64,000 bases of DNA from Candidatus Methanomethylophilus alvi Mx1201 (lineage in GTDB: Archaea; Thermoplasmatota; Thermoplasmata; Methanomassiliicoccales; Methanomethylophilaceae): contig NC_020913.1 of NCBI RefSeq assembly GCF_000300255.2, positions 556,692 through 620,691 on the forward strand, read 5' to 3'. The translations under genes were made by a program, and so were the position numbers. Under the pieces are notes generated by a model. The model was not told the origin of the DNA. It ran no database searches and was given only the letters and a program-made list of their open reading frames with translations. The stretch's first letter is position 1, and the number at the start of each line of letters is the position of its first letter. Shown here in pieces: positions 7,991 through 16,193 of this stretch.

Positions 7991-8800
7991 TCAGACCTTC
8001 CTGAGTTCCATCCTTATGGATCCGTCCACATCGTCTTTGGTAAGGCCGTACACCGAGTCCAGGAGTTTCGTCTTGAAAGACCCGGGACCGAAGACCTTCC
8101 CGCCCTCCACCGCCTTTTCCGCCGCGATGTTGAAGACGGATATGGCCGCCGAGACCGATTCCACCGAGGTCCCGCAGGCTCCGACATAGCATCCGATGAC
8201 GGACGACACCATGCATCCCGTACCGGATACCGTTTCGAGCATGTCGGATCCGTTACCCATGACCGATACGGTCCTTCCGTCCGAGACGTAGTCCGTCTTC
8301 CCGGTGGCGGCCACGACCGCCCCCGTCCTCTCCGCCAGTGCGGAGACGGCGGCCTCCATGCCGTCCGATCCGGAGACCGAATCCACTCCGCGGACCTTCC
8401 CGCCGATTCCGGCCAGTACCCCTATCTCCCCGGAGTTCCCTTTGATGACGGACACCTCGACCCTGTCCAGGAGGAGTCTGGCCGCGGACGTCCTGTAGGA
8501 TGTGGCGCCGGCCCCTACCGGATCCAGGACCACTGGCACATCGTTTCTGTTGGCCTCCCTCCCGGCGATGGTCATGGATTCGACGGTCCTCTCGTTGAGG
8601 GTGCCGATGTTGAGTACGACGGCGGAGGACAGGGCGACCATCTCGGGCAGGTCCTTCGCCTCGTCGGTCATCACCGGGGACCCTCCCGCACAGATGCATA
8701 CGTTGGCACAGTCGTTGACGGTGACGTAGTTCGTGATATGGTGTACGAGAGGCCTCTTCCTCCTGACCTCCTCCATCATGTCTGCCACGGAAATAGCCAT
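7991..8800 (-). CDS. thiM: Hydroxyethylthiazole kinase ThiM
   Basis: Phosphorylates salvaged 4-methyl-5-hydroxyethylthiazole. The 269-aa protein shows PLVHHITNYVTVNDCAN, SPVMTDEAKDL, the LDPVGAGAT signature and the anion-hole GTGCMVSS, which carries the catalytic Cys. It is the first gene of the seven-gene thiamine operon. A TATA-like sequence (ATTATTAATATC on the minus strand) lies about 30 bases before ATG 8800, giving only a short leader. No THI-box/TPP riboswitch is visible upstream. The divergent FKBP gene starts 160 bases away. Confidence 0.93.
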   Translation of the reverse strand: MAISVADMMEEVRRKRPLVHHITNYVTVNDCANVCICAGGSPVMTDEAKDLPEMVALSSAVVLNIGTLNERTVESMTIAGREANRNDVPVVLDPVGAGATSYRTSAARLLLDRVEVSVIKGNSGEIGVLAGIGGKVRGVDSVSGSDGMEAAVSALAERTGAVVAATGKTDYVSDGRTVSVMGNGSDMLETVSGTGCMVSSVIGCYVGACGTSVESVSAAISVFNIAAEKAVEGGKVFGPGSFKTKLLDSVYGLTKDDVDGSIRMELRKV

Positions 8801-8960
8801 GCGGCGGGATAGATTTTTTCCGATATTAATAATGGCGAACCACCGCCGTCCGGCATATCCGCGCTACGGGGACGTATGTTGGATTGGACAGGACTTCTCT
8901 TCAATATTATAAGGAAGCCAACTTTATTTATAGGAAGGCAGGGATTGACGGACAGATATA

Positions 8961-9929
8961 ATGGTCGATGATGAAGATATCAAACCGAGGAAAGAGCGGG
9001 AACCGATCTCTCTCGTATGCCTCGTAGTGCTGATCGTGGCCTCCGTGGCCGTGATCGGTGCCTTTGTGAACGACAACATACTGAACGGTGACAACGATGC
9101 CGAGGCTGCCAGCGGCAGCACCGTGGAAGTCGACTACACTGGTGCATTCTACGACTACTACGACGGCGAGGGCAACGGTGCGATCTTCCAGACCACCGTC
9201 AAGGACATCGCCGACAGTACTTCGTACATCCACTCGGCCGGATACGTGGAGGTGTCTTCCTACTCTGCGATCAAATTCACCGTCGGTTCCGGAAACTACC
9301 TGTCCGGATTCGAGAACGCGGTGATCGGAAAGAAGGCCGGAGACACCGTGAAGGTCGTCATCCCCGCAGGGCAGGGATACAACGCTGCCGATACGACCAA
9401 GACCATCGCGAACAACGGATTCGAGGTCCCCGTCCAGCAGAAGATGTCCGCGGCGGAATACAAGACGCTCTACGGCGAGGATGCGACGGATGGTACTTCC
9501 ATAAAGACGCTGTACGGATGGGATGCCAATGTCACCAAGAACGCAGACGGTACCATCGTCCTGACCAACATGGCGTCCAACGGAGGGGATTACGACATCG
9601 AGTCCGGTTTCGCGACCGTCAAGATCCATGTGGACGGCATCGATGCCGGGAAGATCAAATACACCCTCTCCGTCACCGACTCCGTCGCAGTGGACGGAAA
9701 GACCTATTCCGACTTCCACGATTCCTTCGACGGGAACACCGCCGAGTACTCTGCCGTGAAGATGGTCAGGGTGCCCATGTACGATGCCACCGCATCGAAG
9801 GATACCGGCAACAGCTTCTTCGCCTACATCATCGGTCTCGGCAACGACGGGTCCTTCGAGTACAGGACCGTCGAGGAGAAGTACAACATCGACCTGTACT
9901 TCACCATCAAAGTCGTCTCCGTAAGCTGA
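8961..9929 (+). CDS. Membrane-anchored FKBP-type peptidyl-prolyl isomerase
   Basis: A 322-aa protein with a short charged N-terminus, one hydrophobic helix (about residues 17-36) and an extracytoplasmic part. The FKBP domain starts with GSTVEVDYTGAFYD and continues through FTVGSGNYLSGFENAVIGKKAGDTV, the flap-to-active-site segment of FKBPs. The region after residue 200 is unlike any domain I can name. It probably assists folding of exported proteins. The promoter TTTATTTATAGG lies about 28-38 bases upstream of the ATG, so the transcript is nearly leaderless. It diverges from thiM and ends at a strong hairpin terminator. Confidence 0.88.
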   Translation: MVDDEDIKPRKEREPISLVCLVVLIVASVAVIGAFVNDNILNGDNDAEAASGSTVEVDYTGAFYDYYDGEGNGAIFQTTVKDIADSTSYIHSAGYVEVSSYSAIKFTVGSGNYLSGFENAVIGKKAGDTVKVVIPAGQGYNAADTTKTIANNGFEVPVQQKMSAAEYKTLYGEDATDGTSIKTLYGWDANVTKNADGTIVLTNMASNGGDYDIESGFATVKIHVDGIDAGKIKYTLSVTDSVAVDGKTYSDFHDSFDGNTAEYSAVKMVRVPMYDATASKDTGNSFFAYIIGLGNDGSFEYRTVEEKYNIDLYFTIKVVSVS

Positions 9930-9942
9930 GATCAAACTCATT

Positions 9943-9967
9943 GCCCGGAGTCTCTCCGGGCTTCTTT
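9943..9967 (+). terminator. Intrinsic terminator of the FKBP gene
   Basis: A perfect stem GCCCGGAG / CTCCGGGC with a 3-base TCT loop is followed by TTCTTTT. It lies 13 bases after the FKBP stop codon. Confidence 0.8.
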
Positions 9968-10088
9968 TAACATCTCTGTATCTGCCACGAACCATTCTCT
10001 GGACTTTTAGATCCTTTCTTTCGAGAATTCCGGTTCTGGATTTCTATTCGTACGGCACGTTTCCGTTACATGATCCATACCGGGCGTT

Positions 10089-11372
10089 TCAGTTCCTGAG
10101 AGCCCCCAACGGGAGTATCAATATGCCATCGTCGCGCCTGTACGCGTAACGTTCGGTACCGGTGACGACCGCCATGAAGGCAGGTTCCCCCATCTTGTCG
10201 GTATCTATCCTTCTGAGAACGTCTTTCAGTGTTTCAACACCTTCCTCGATCAGTCTTTCGCCGCCGAGTTTCACTTCCAGCAAGGCATATCTGCCATCCC
10301 TCAGATGAATGACGATATCGCATTCGTTGTCCAGGTTATCCTTGTAATGGTAGATGTCCCCATCCAATGATTCTGCATATACCCTGAGGTCTCTTACCGC
10401 AAGTGCTTCGAAGAAGAATCCCAGCGTATTGAGGTCGTTCATCAGGTCACGGGGGCCGATCCTTAGCGATGCCGCTGCCAGGGACGGATCGACGAAGTAT
10501 CTGGTATCGGAGGTCCTGATTGCAGTCTTCGAACGCAGATTGGGGTTCCATGCTTTCATGTCCTCGACCACATACAGTTTCCTGAGCGCCTGCAGATACT
10601 CTGACACGGTCTCTTCTGAAACACTTGTCACGTCATGGGATGATGTGTCGGCGGATATTGATGCCTGGGAGATCTGGCTTCCCTGATTCCTTGCGTATGA
10701 ACGTAAAAGCGTCCTCACTTTCTGCGGATCCCTTTTTATGCCATCCACGCGCGACATATCGATTTTGATCACGGCATCGATGTAATCGAAAGCCTGATCC
10801 AATGCGATGTCGTCGTCCATATCCACAGATTCCGGCCATCCGCCTCTGCAGATGAGAAAAACCAGTCTGTCAAGATCCAATTCGGAGCATCCGGAAACCT
10901 GTTGTGATTCGAATAAGGATGCGAGACTCACTTCACCTGTAGAATCTCCGGATTCGAAGAGGGTCATCGGACGCATGACGATCCGACCGAATCTCCCGGT
11001 CTCGGAGTGAACGGTCTCGGACATATCGGCAGGAACGGACGAACCCGTAAGAACGAATTGACCCTGGCCTTTGTGGCGATCGACATGGTGTCTTACCGCA
11101 TCCCACAGTTTGGGTGCGACCTGCCATTCATCCAGGAGTCTCGGTTGTTCCCCCATGAGCAATCTCTCCGGATCGATCTCCGACAGGGTCCTGTTCGCAT
11201 CGATCGTACTCGGATCATCGGTGGACAGGATGCTCTTCGAGACTTGTTCCGCAGTGGTGGTCTTACCGCACCATCTGGGACCTTCGATCAACACAGCTCC
11301 CTTGCCTCTGAGTTTCCTCTTCAGAGCGGAATCCACAATACGCGGTCTGTATGAGAACGTCCCTTCATCCAT
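10089..11372 (-). CDS. AAA ATPase of the AAA_14/DUF4143 type
   Basis: A 427-aa ATPase. Residues 1-170 form an AAA domain with Walker A GPRWCGKTT and Walker B-like PRLLDEWQ. A middle winged-helix part follows, and the C-terminal DUF4143 domain ends in a nuclease-like element NECDIVIHLRDG...LLEVKLGG. This family is widespread in archaea and gut bacteria, often in accessory regions, and its role is unproven. I chose ATG 11372 over GTG 11402 because TTTATA lies about 25 bases upstream and GTGAAT directly precedes the ATG. A tandem 23-base repeat lies just upstream, and a remnant of a similar gene lies about 450 bases away. Confidence 0.85.
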   Translation of the reverse strand: MDEGTFSYRPRIVDSALKRKLRGKGAVLIEGPRWCGKTTTAEQVSKSILSTDDPSTIDANRTLSEIDPERLLMGEQPRLLDEWQVAPKLWDAVRHHVDRHKGQGQFVLTGSSVPADMSETVHSETGRFGRIVMRPMTLFESGDSTGEVSLASLFESQQVSGCSELDLDRLVFLICRGGWPESVDMDDDIALDQAFDYIDAVIKIDMSRVDGIKRDPQKVRTLLRSYARNQGSQISQASISADTSSHDVTSVSEETVSEYLQALRKLYVVEDMKAWNPNLRSKTAIRTSDTRYFVDPSLAAASLRIGPRDLMNDLNTLGFFFEALAVRDLRVYAESLDGDIYHYKDNLDNECDIVIHLRDGRYALLEVKLGGERLIEEGVETLKDVLRRIDTDKMGEPAFMAVVTGTERYAYRRDDGILILPLGALRN

Positions 11373-11401
11373 ATTCACGGATAAATTGGGAGGTATAAAC
11401 A

Positions 11402-11456
11402 CAATCCGATACTTGTAGAAAAATCAATCCGATACTTGTAGAAAAATCAATCCGAC
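11402..11456. repeat. Tandem 23-base repeat upstream of the ATPase gene
   Basis: Two exact copies of a 23-base unit beginning CAATCCGATACTTGTAG occupy 11402-11424 and 11425-11447, followed by a third start of the unit (CAATCCGAC). They lie 30-85 bases upstream of ATG 11372, in the promoter region. They may be regulator sites or a small local duplication. Confidence 0.8.
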
Positions 11457-11820
11457 ATTTAGGTACTCGATATGTGTATTGGGACCTTATGAAAACTACA
11501 GATCACCGTTGCAGAGTCAGAGGATTCATAAAATTCTAAGACGCCAAATCCAGGAATTTGGTAAAAGTGGTAGATGGGAATACTTCTGCACACATGTTCA
11601 GACATGTTCCATATTGGTTTTGATCCGAGTGTTTAATGGGTGCTTATAGACGGTCTTGATTGATGGTCAGACTCTGCTTTTTCGATGAAATCATTTGCTG
11701 AACGAATAAATGAACTATTAAAGAGGCGGACTGGACTCCACTCATTCCTAAAAATCTATTGTAACAGATATTTTTTAAATTGTTGAAGAAAAATCTATCA
11801 CAATAGATTAACACTTATAA
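11457..11820. other. AT-rich non-coding spacer
   Basis: About 360 AT-rich bases between the ATPase gene and an ATPase remnant. No convincing gene is present. It contains short self-complementary pieces such as TAATCTATTGTGATAGATT near 11795-11812, on the minus strand. The composition contrasts with the surrounding high-GC genes and fits an insertion or deletion scar. Confidence 0.5.
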
Positions 11821-12069
11821 TCGCTTCCCACATGCGATGGACGGGGCGGCAAGGAGGTGGATTTCACCGCCGTGATGGGAAACGACGTCGAATATTATCA
11901 GGTCGCGATGACCATTCTTTCCGAGGAGACGAAGAAAAGAGAATTCGGTTCTCTGGAGGCCATAAGGGACAACTTCCCGAAGACCGTGCTGACGATGGAC
12001 AGGTTCAACCTCGGGAATTTCGGCGGGATCAGGGTCGTGAACGTCATCGACTGGATGCTCGGAAGATGA
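11821..12069 (+). pseudogene. C-terminal remnant of a DUF4143-type ATPase
   Basis: The open frame encodes GGKEVDFTAVMG, QVAMTILSEETKKREFGSL, VLTMDRF and VNVIDWMLGR. This is the pattern of the last 75 residues of DUF4143 ATPases: the EVDF nuclease-like strand, an REFGSL helix, then the KYVLTMD...IDWLL ending. A stop at 11818 precedes it and no ATPase domain is present, so it is a fragment. A GTG at 11857 could still start a 70-aa peptide, but I read it as decay. It is not a piece of the neighbouring ATPase gene, which is on the opposite strand and has its own C-terminus. Confidence 0.7.
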
Positions 12070-12276
12070 ATCGTTCGTGAGTGATAGGTAAGGACGAAAC
12101 GATCCCGGTTTCCATGGTGTGCTCCGAATGTCACTATCGATGTCACCGCCATAACACAACCAAAACTATCAGGAGTAACAAATGTGTTCGTTCAGAATCC
12201 ATCAGCGGATGCTTCTGTCGAAGTTAGGGTAATGGGAAAAGATATTCCGAGAGGCCGGCCGTAAGGCCGGGCCTGC

Positions 12277-13572
12277 TCAGAGGACCATGTCCATCTTGGA
12301 AAGGACGTCCGCAGGCGTCTTCCCCAGTACTTCGATGGTCACGTTCTTCTTGTTGGACAGGTCCGCAAGGACGTCCGGGAACTTCCTGGACGATGCGATG
12401 GCCGTACGGACGGTCTCCGCGATGCTTCCCTCCCTCTTTCTGATGAGGGTCACCTCGAGTCCCGCATCCTCCATGTTCTCCACGAACTCCTCGGGTGCGG
12501 AGAACTCGATCAGGCACCGGATGTCGGGATCCGCCTTCATGGCCTCCAGGAGGACGAAGGATATATGCTCGGCGGCGCCGAACCGTATCTGTCCGTTCTT
12601 TTTCACGAGACCGTTGTGGACCACTATCCTCTTGTCGACGGCTGCGATCTCCTCCGGTCCTTTGGCCCCTTTCTTGGCGTAGGCGAAGTTCATCCCGGTC
12701 TTGGGTATGAGTTCCGTCGGCATGATCTCGCAGACCTTCCCGACGGCCGCGTCCAACTCCCTCAGTACGGCGACCTTGTCCGAGTCTTCCTTCTTCGTGA
12801 GGGTCACATCCGTGTTGACCACGGGGACTCCTTTTCCGACGGCATACTGCGTCTCGATGGATTTCTGGATCATCTTCCTGGATTCCAGCACGGAGGTCAC
12901 CAGGTCCAATCCGTTGGCCATGTTGGCGGTTATGAATGCGGAGAACGTGCATCCGGACCCGTGTCCTGCCTTGTACGGGAACCGAGGGTTCCTTATCCTC
13001 GTGATCTCCGATGACAGGTAGAGGTAGTCCACCACGTTGACGGAACTCATGTGCCCTCCCTTGAGAAGGACGGACGTACCCTCCTTCCCGATGATCTCGC
13101 AGGCGAAGGTGACGTCGTCCTCGTTCTGTATCCTCATATTGGCGAGTACCTCGGCCTCGTGCCTGTTGGGCGTGACGAGCTCGCATATCGGAAGAAGTTT
13201 CTCCTTGAGCGCACGGACATAGGTCTTGTCGTACAGGTCGTCGCCTACGGTGGCGACCATGACGGGGTCTACGATCAGAGGGATGTCGTGGTCCTCGAAG
13301 GTATCCGCGACGACACCTACTATCTCGGCGTTGTAAAGCATGCCGGTCTTTACTGCCTTTATGTCGCAGTCGGACAGCACGGCGTCGAGCTGTGCCTGCA
13401 CGATGTCTGCCGGCATGGGGAATATGTCGCTGACCTTACAGGTGTTCTGTGCGGTTACAGCGGTGATGACGGAGGCGGCGTGGACGCCGACGGAGGACAT
13501 GGCCTTGATATCCGCTTGGATGCCTGCTCCTCCGACCGAATCCGAACCCGCCACCGTAAGAGCGGTTCTCAT
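12277..13572 (-). CDS. thiDN: Bifunctional HMP/HMP-P kinase - thiamine-phosphate synthase (ThiD-ThiN)
   Basis: A 431-aa fusion. Residues 1 to about 255 are ThiD, with AGSDSVGGAGIQADIK, KTGML, DPVMVATVG and the catalytic GHGSGCTFSA. Residues from about 265 are ThiN, the archaeal TMP synthase, with GMNFAYAKKGAKGPEEIAAVDKR, RFGAAEHI and a C-terminal ADVLSKM. The same architecture is found in many archaea. Start ATG 13572 was chosen over an in-frame upstream ATG because the ThiD fold begins at MRTALTVAGSD and because TATAATTATATAC lies about 30 bases upstream. It is separate from the thi operon. ThiE and ThiN would therefore overlap in function. Confidence 0.93.
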   Translation of the reverse strand: MRTALTVAGSDSVGGAGIQADIKAMSSVGVHAASVITAVTAQNTCKVSDIFPMPADIVQAQLDAVLSDCDIKAVKTGMLYNAEIVGVVADTFEDHDIPLIVDPVMVATVGDDLYDKTYVRALKEKLLPICELVTPNRHEAEVLANMRIQNEDDVTFACEIIGKEGTSVLLKGGHMSSVNVVDYLYLSSEITRIRNPRFPYKAGHGSGCTFSAFITANMANGLDLVTSVLESRKMIQKSIETQYAVGKGVPVVNTDVTLTKKEDSDKVAVLRELDAAVGKVCEIMPTELIPKTGMNFAYAKKGAKGPEEIAAVDKRIVVHNGLVKKNGQIRFGAAEHISFVLLEAMKADPDIRCLIEFSAPEEFVENMEDAGLEVTLIRKREGSIAETVRTAIASSRKFPDVLADLSNKKNVTIEVLGKTPADVLSKMDMVL

Positions 13573-13713
13573 GTGTCTTTCCCCATGCCATTTAAGTATA
13601 TAATTATAGAAAGGGGCGTGTGCTTTTCTTTTAAGAATATTTATTTTATTATTATTACAATATGAAAGAGTGTCCGATTCATCTTTTAATAGATTGATGG
13701 AAATGGGTCGGGC

Positions 13714-14100
13714 ATGGCAAACAAGAGCAGCGTTCACTTCATCCTCAAAGGCAAGAGCGACTACAAAGACCTCGCGCCTGTCTTCCCGGATATACTCAGG
13801 TCCGCCCTCGTCATCGCGGACCAGGTGCCGGAGGAGGAAGAGCTTACCATGATCATCCAGCTGAACCTGGACGATCTGGAGAAGAACCGCAAGCCGGAAG
13901 GATACATCAGGAAGGCCAGGATAAGGATGGTGTTCCCTCTGGACAGGAAGGAGTTCTACCTTCAGAGCTATAACCCCAAGATCGTGGACCTCGGGAAGAT
14001 CAGGGAGACCGTCTCGGAGATCCTCACCAAGGGCGGAGTGAGTTTCGACGTCACGGAGGACGATGATATTCTCTTCGACCTTCCTTCGAAGAAAAATTGA
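13714..14100 (+). CDS. Conserved hypothetical protein, 128 aa
   Basis: A soluble 128-aa protein divergent from thiDN, with a TTTTAATAG TATA-like box about 25 bases before ATG 13714. The sequence alternates strands and charged helices (ELTMIIQLNLDDL, RIRMVFPLDRKEFYLQSYN). No catalytic motif, cysteines or membrane segment are visible. I do not recognise the family. The start is supported by the promoter distance and by the host-like codon use after the ATG. Confidence 0.75.
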   Translation: MANKSSVHFILKGKSDYKDLAPVFPDILRSALVIADQVPEEEELTMIIQLNLDDLEKNRKPEGYIRKARIRMVFPLDRKEFYLQSYNPKIVDLGKIRETVSEILTKGGVSFDVTEDDDILFDLPSKKN

Positions 14101-14229
14101 AGGCTGATAAGAATAAAAATTTTAATTTATTCCGATATGACTTATATTAACAATAGATAATAAGTACTTAGGAATAACATAGTAGTAATCAGAAGCAGCG
14201 CACCGCTGCTGACAAAGGAGATAATCAAC

Positions 14230-15612
14230 ATGGTATTCGGAAACAAGACCGAGAAATCGAAAGAAGAGAAACAGTTCCGCGTAGAGGACAAATACAACAT
14301 CCCCGCAGGACCCCTTAACCCCAGCAAATACAGGTTCGACACCCTCCAGATCCACAAGGGACAGGAGCAGCCCGATCCCGCCACCGACTCCAGGGCCGTC
14401 CCCATCTACCTGACCTCGTCCTATGTCTTCAAGGACTCCAAGCAGGCCGCCGACAGGTTCGCCCTCAAAGAGGGAGGAAACATCTACGGCAGGCTCACCA
14501 ACACCACCCAGAGCATCTTCGAGGACAGGATCGCCGCCCTCGAGGGAGGAGCCGCCGCCCTCGCCGTTTCCTCCGGAGCCGCCGCAGTCACCTATGCCGT
14601 GACCGCCCTCGCACTCTCCGGCGACAACATCGTCGCGGCCAACAACCTCTACGGAGGAACCGTCAACCTCTTCGAGCACACCCTGCTGAAGAACTACGGC
14701 ATCACCACCACCTGGGTGGACCCCAAGGATCCTGCCAACTTCGAGAAGGCCATCACCGACAAGACCAAGGTCATCTACGCCGAGACCTTCGGCAACCCCA
14801 ACTCCGAGGTCGTCGACATCGAGGCCATCGCCGAGATCGCACACAAGCACAAGATCGCGTTCGTGGTCGACAACACCTTCGCGACCCCCTACCTCTTCAG
14901 GCCTCTCGAGCACGGTGCGGACATAGTCGTAGAGTCCGCCACCAAGTTCATCAGCGGTCACGGTACCGTCATCGCCGGTGTCATCATCGAGTCCGGCAAG
15001 ACCGATTGGAAGGCATACGGCAAATACTCTAACCTGACCGAGCCCGACCCCTCCTACCACGGCGTCGTGTTCGCCAGCCTCGGTCCCGGGGCGTTCGTTA
15101 CCTGGATAAGGGCAATCCTGCTCCGCGACACCGGTGCGACCATCTCGCCTGTCACCGCCTTCGCCCTGCTGGTGTCCCTCGAGTCCCTGTCCCTCCGTGT
15201 CGACAGGCAGGTGGAGAACTCCCTCAGGATCGTGGAATACCTCAGCAAGAACCCCCACGTCTCCTATGTGAGCCATCCTGCCCTCGAGGACAACCCCACC
15301 CACGGTCTGTACAACAAGTACTTCCCCGACGGTGCCGGATCCATCTTCACCTTCGACGTCAAAGGGACCAAGGAGCAGGCCCAGAAGCTCACCGAGAGCC
15401 TGACCCTGTTCAGCCTCCTGGCCAACGTCGCCGACGAGAAGTCCCTGATCATCCACCCCGCGTCCACCACCCACTCCCAGCTGACCGAGGAGGAGCTCGA
15501 GAAGGTCAACATCCACCCGACCACCATCAGGATCTCCATCGGGGCCGAGAACATCAACGACCTGATCGCCGACTTCGAGCAGGCCTTCGCCAAGGTGTTC
15601 GGTAAGAACTGA
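14230..15612 (+). CDS. metY: O-acetylhomoserine sulfhydrylase (Cys/Met PLP enzyme)
   Basis: Forms homocysteine from O-acetylhomoserine and sulfide. The 460-aa protein has the Cys/Met-metabolism PLP fold. The PLP lysine is K239 in ESATKFISGHG. AVSSGAAA, NNLYGGTVNLF, FGNPNSEVVDI and VVDNTFATPYLFRPLEHGADI are all family signatures, and the large size favours MetY over cystathionine synthases. Codon use is strongly biased to C-ending codons, suggesting high expression. A good ribosome site AAAGGAGA precedes ATG 14230 and an AT-rich promoter lies at about 14110-14160. It pairs functionally with metA at 49-50 kb. Confidence 0.93.
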   Translation: MVFGNKTEKSKEEKQFRVEDKYNIPAGPLNPSKYRFDTLQIHKGQEQPDPATDSRAVPIYLTSSYVFKDSKQAADRFALKEGGNIYGRLTNTTQSIFEDRIAALEGGAAALAVSSGAAAVTYAVTALALSGDNIVAANNLYGGTVNLFEHTLLKNYGITTTWVDPKDPANFEKAITDKTKVIYAETFGNPNSEVVDIEAIAEIAHKHKIAFVVDNTFATPYLFRPLEHGADIVVESATKFISGHGTVIAGVIIESGKTDWKAYGKYSNLTEPDPSYHGVVFASLGPGAFVTWIRAILLRDTGATISPVTAFALLVSLESLSLRVDRQVENSLRIVEYLSKNPHVSYVSHPALEDNPTHGLYNKYFPDGAGSIFTFDVKGTKEQAQKLTESLTLFSLLANVADEKSLIIHPASTTHSQLTEEELEKVNIHPTTIRISIGAENINDLIADFEQAFAKVFGKN

Positions 15613-15630
15613 ATTTAAACTTCTTCCTTC

Positions 15631-15659
15631 GGGGAGCGGGGCTGCCATGGTCCCCTCCC
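15631..15659 (+). terminator. GC-rich hairpin after metY
   Basis: GGGAG(C)GGGG pairs with CCCCTCCC around a short loop, 18 bases after the metY stop. No long T-run follows, so termination is likely but not certain. Confidence 0.5.
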
Positions 15660-15665
15660 ATTCAG

Positions 15666-15730
15666 CGGTGCGTCATACTGGGAGTGCGGAGTCATCTCTC
15701 CGCACGGCCCGGCGCACCGGTATCTCCCAC
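15666..15730 (+). ncRNA. Possible structured RNA element downstream of metY
   Basis: Two nested perfect stems can be read directly: outer CGGTGCG (15666-15672) with CGCACCG (15713-15719), inner GTGCGGAG (15684-15691) with CTCCGCAC (15698-15705). TGGGAG between the stems could also pair with CTCCCA just outside, as a pseudoknot. Strand is assumed from metY. No known RNA class is recognised, and the region encodes no convincing protein. Confidence 0.35.
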
Positions 15731-16160
15731 TCACAGTCGGCGATCATCTCCGCCGGCAATATCCGGACGTGTGTGCATTTCCGGAAAAGGGCGATCATCT
15801 CCGTCCTTCCGCGACACATCCGTCCGGATCTTATAGCTCCTTATTTTTCAAAGGATTCGTAATGCTGGCACATGCTCTCTTTTAACATGGTCCGATAAAT
15901 GGAGACACCATTTCGACCGTTGTTCTTGTTTTTCATCTTGCTCGAAGGCTGCGGTCTCTCTGGGAAGAGGATATCGCCTATATACATCGACGAAGGGGGC
16001 GGCATAGGTCGCAGCGAGAGGGATATCGCGGAATGTTGTCCGGAGACGGCCGTCATGCCAGGTCTCTCCGTCCACGGAGGCTCCGCAACGTCTTCGGACA
16101 AATGTATGGAAAAATGGCTGAGAGATGGTGGGGTCCTATGACCCAGATCTGAAAAACCAT
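15731..16160. other. Non-coding spacer between metY and argH
   Basis: About 430 bases without a supportable gene. Short open frames on both strands (for example 15899-16141) have no ribosome site or recognisable product. Together with the structured segment just upstream it separates two convergent operons. Confidence 0.5.
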
Positions 16161-16162
16161 GC

Positions 16163-16189
16163 GGGAGGGGGATGTTCTCCCCCTGCCCT
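16163..16189 (-). terminator. Terminator hairpin after argH
   Basis: GGGAGGGGGA and TCCCCCT(G)CCC form a hairpin immediately after the argH stop, read on the minus strand. Confidence 0.6.
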
Positions 16190-16193
16190 TGTC

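Noticed and set aside
8801-8960. TPP riboswitch before thiM
   Set aside because: No THI-box core (CTGAGA or the downstream ACC-TGA-CCTGATC pattern) is visible on the minus strand, and the TATA-like element leaves too short a leader.
15899-16141. 80-aa open frame between metY and argH
   Set aside because: No ribosome site, no recognisable product, and codon use unlike the neighbours.
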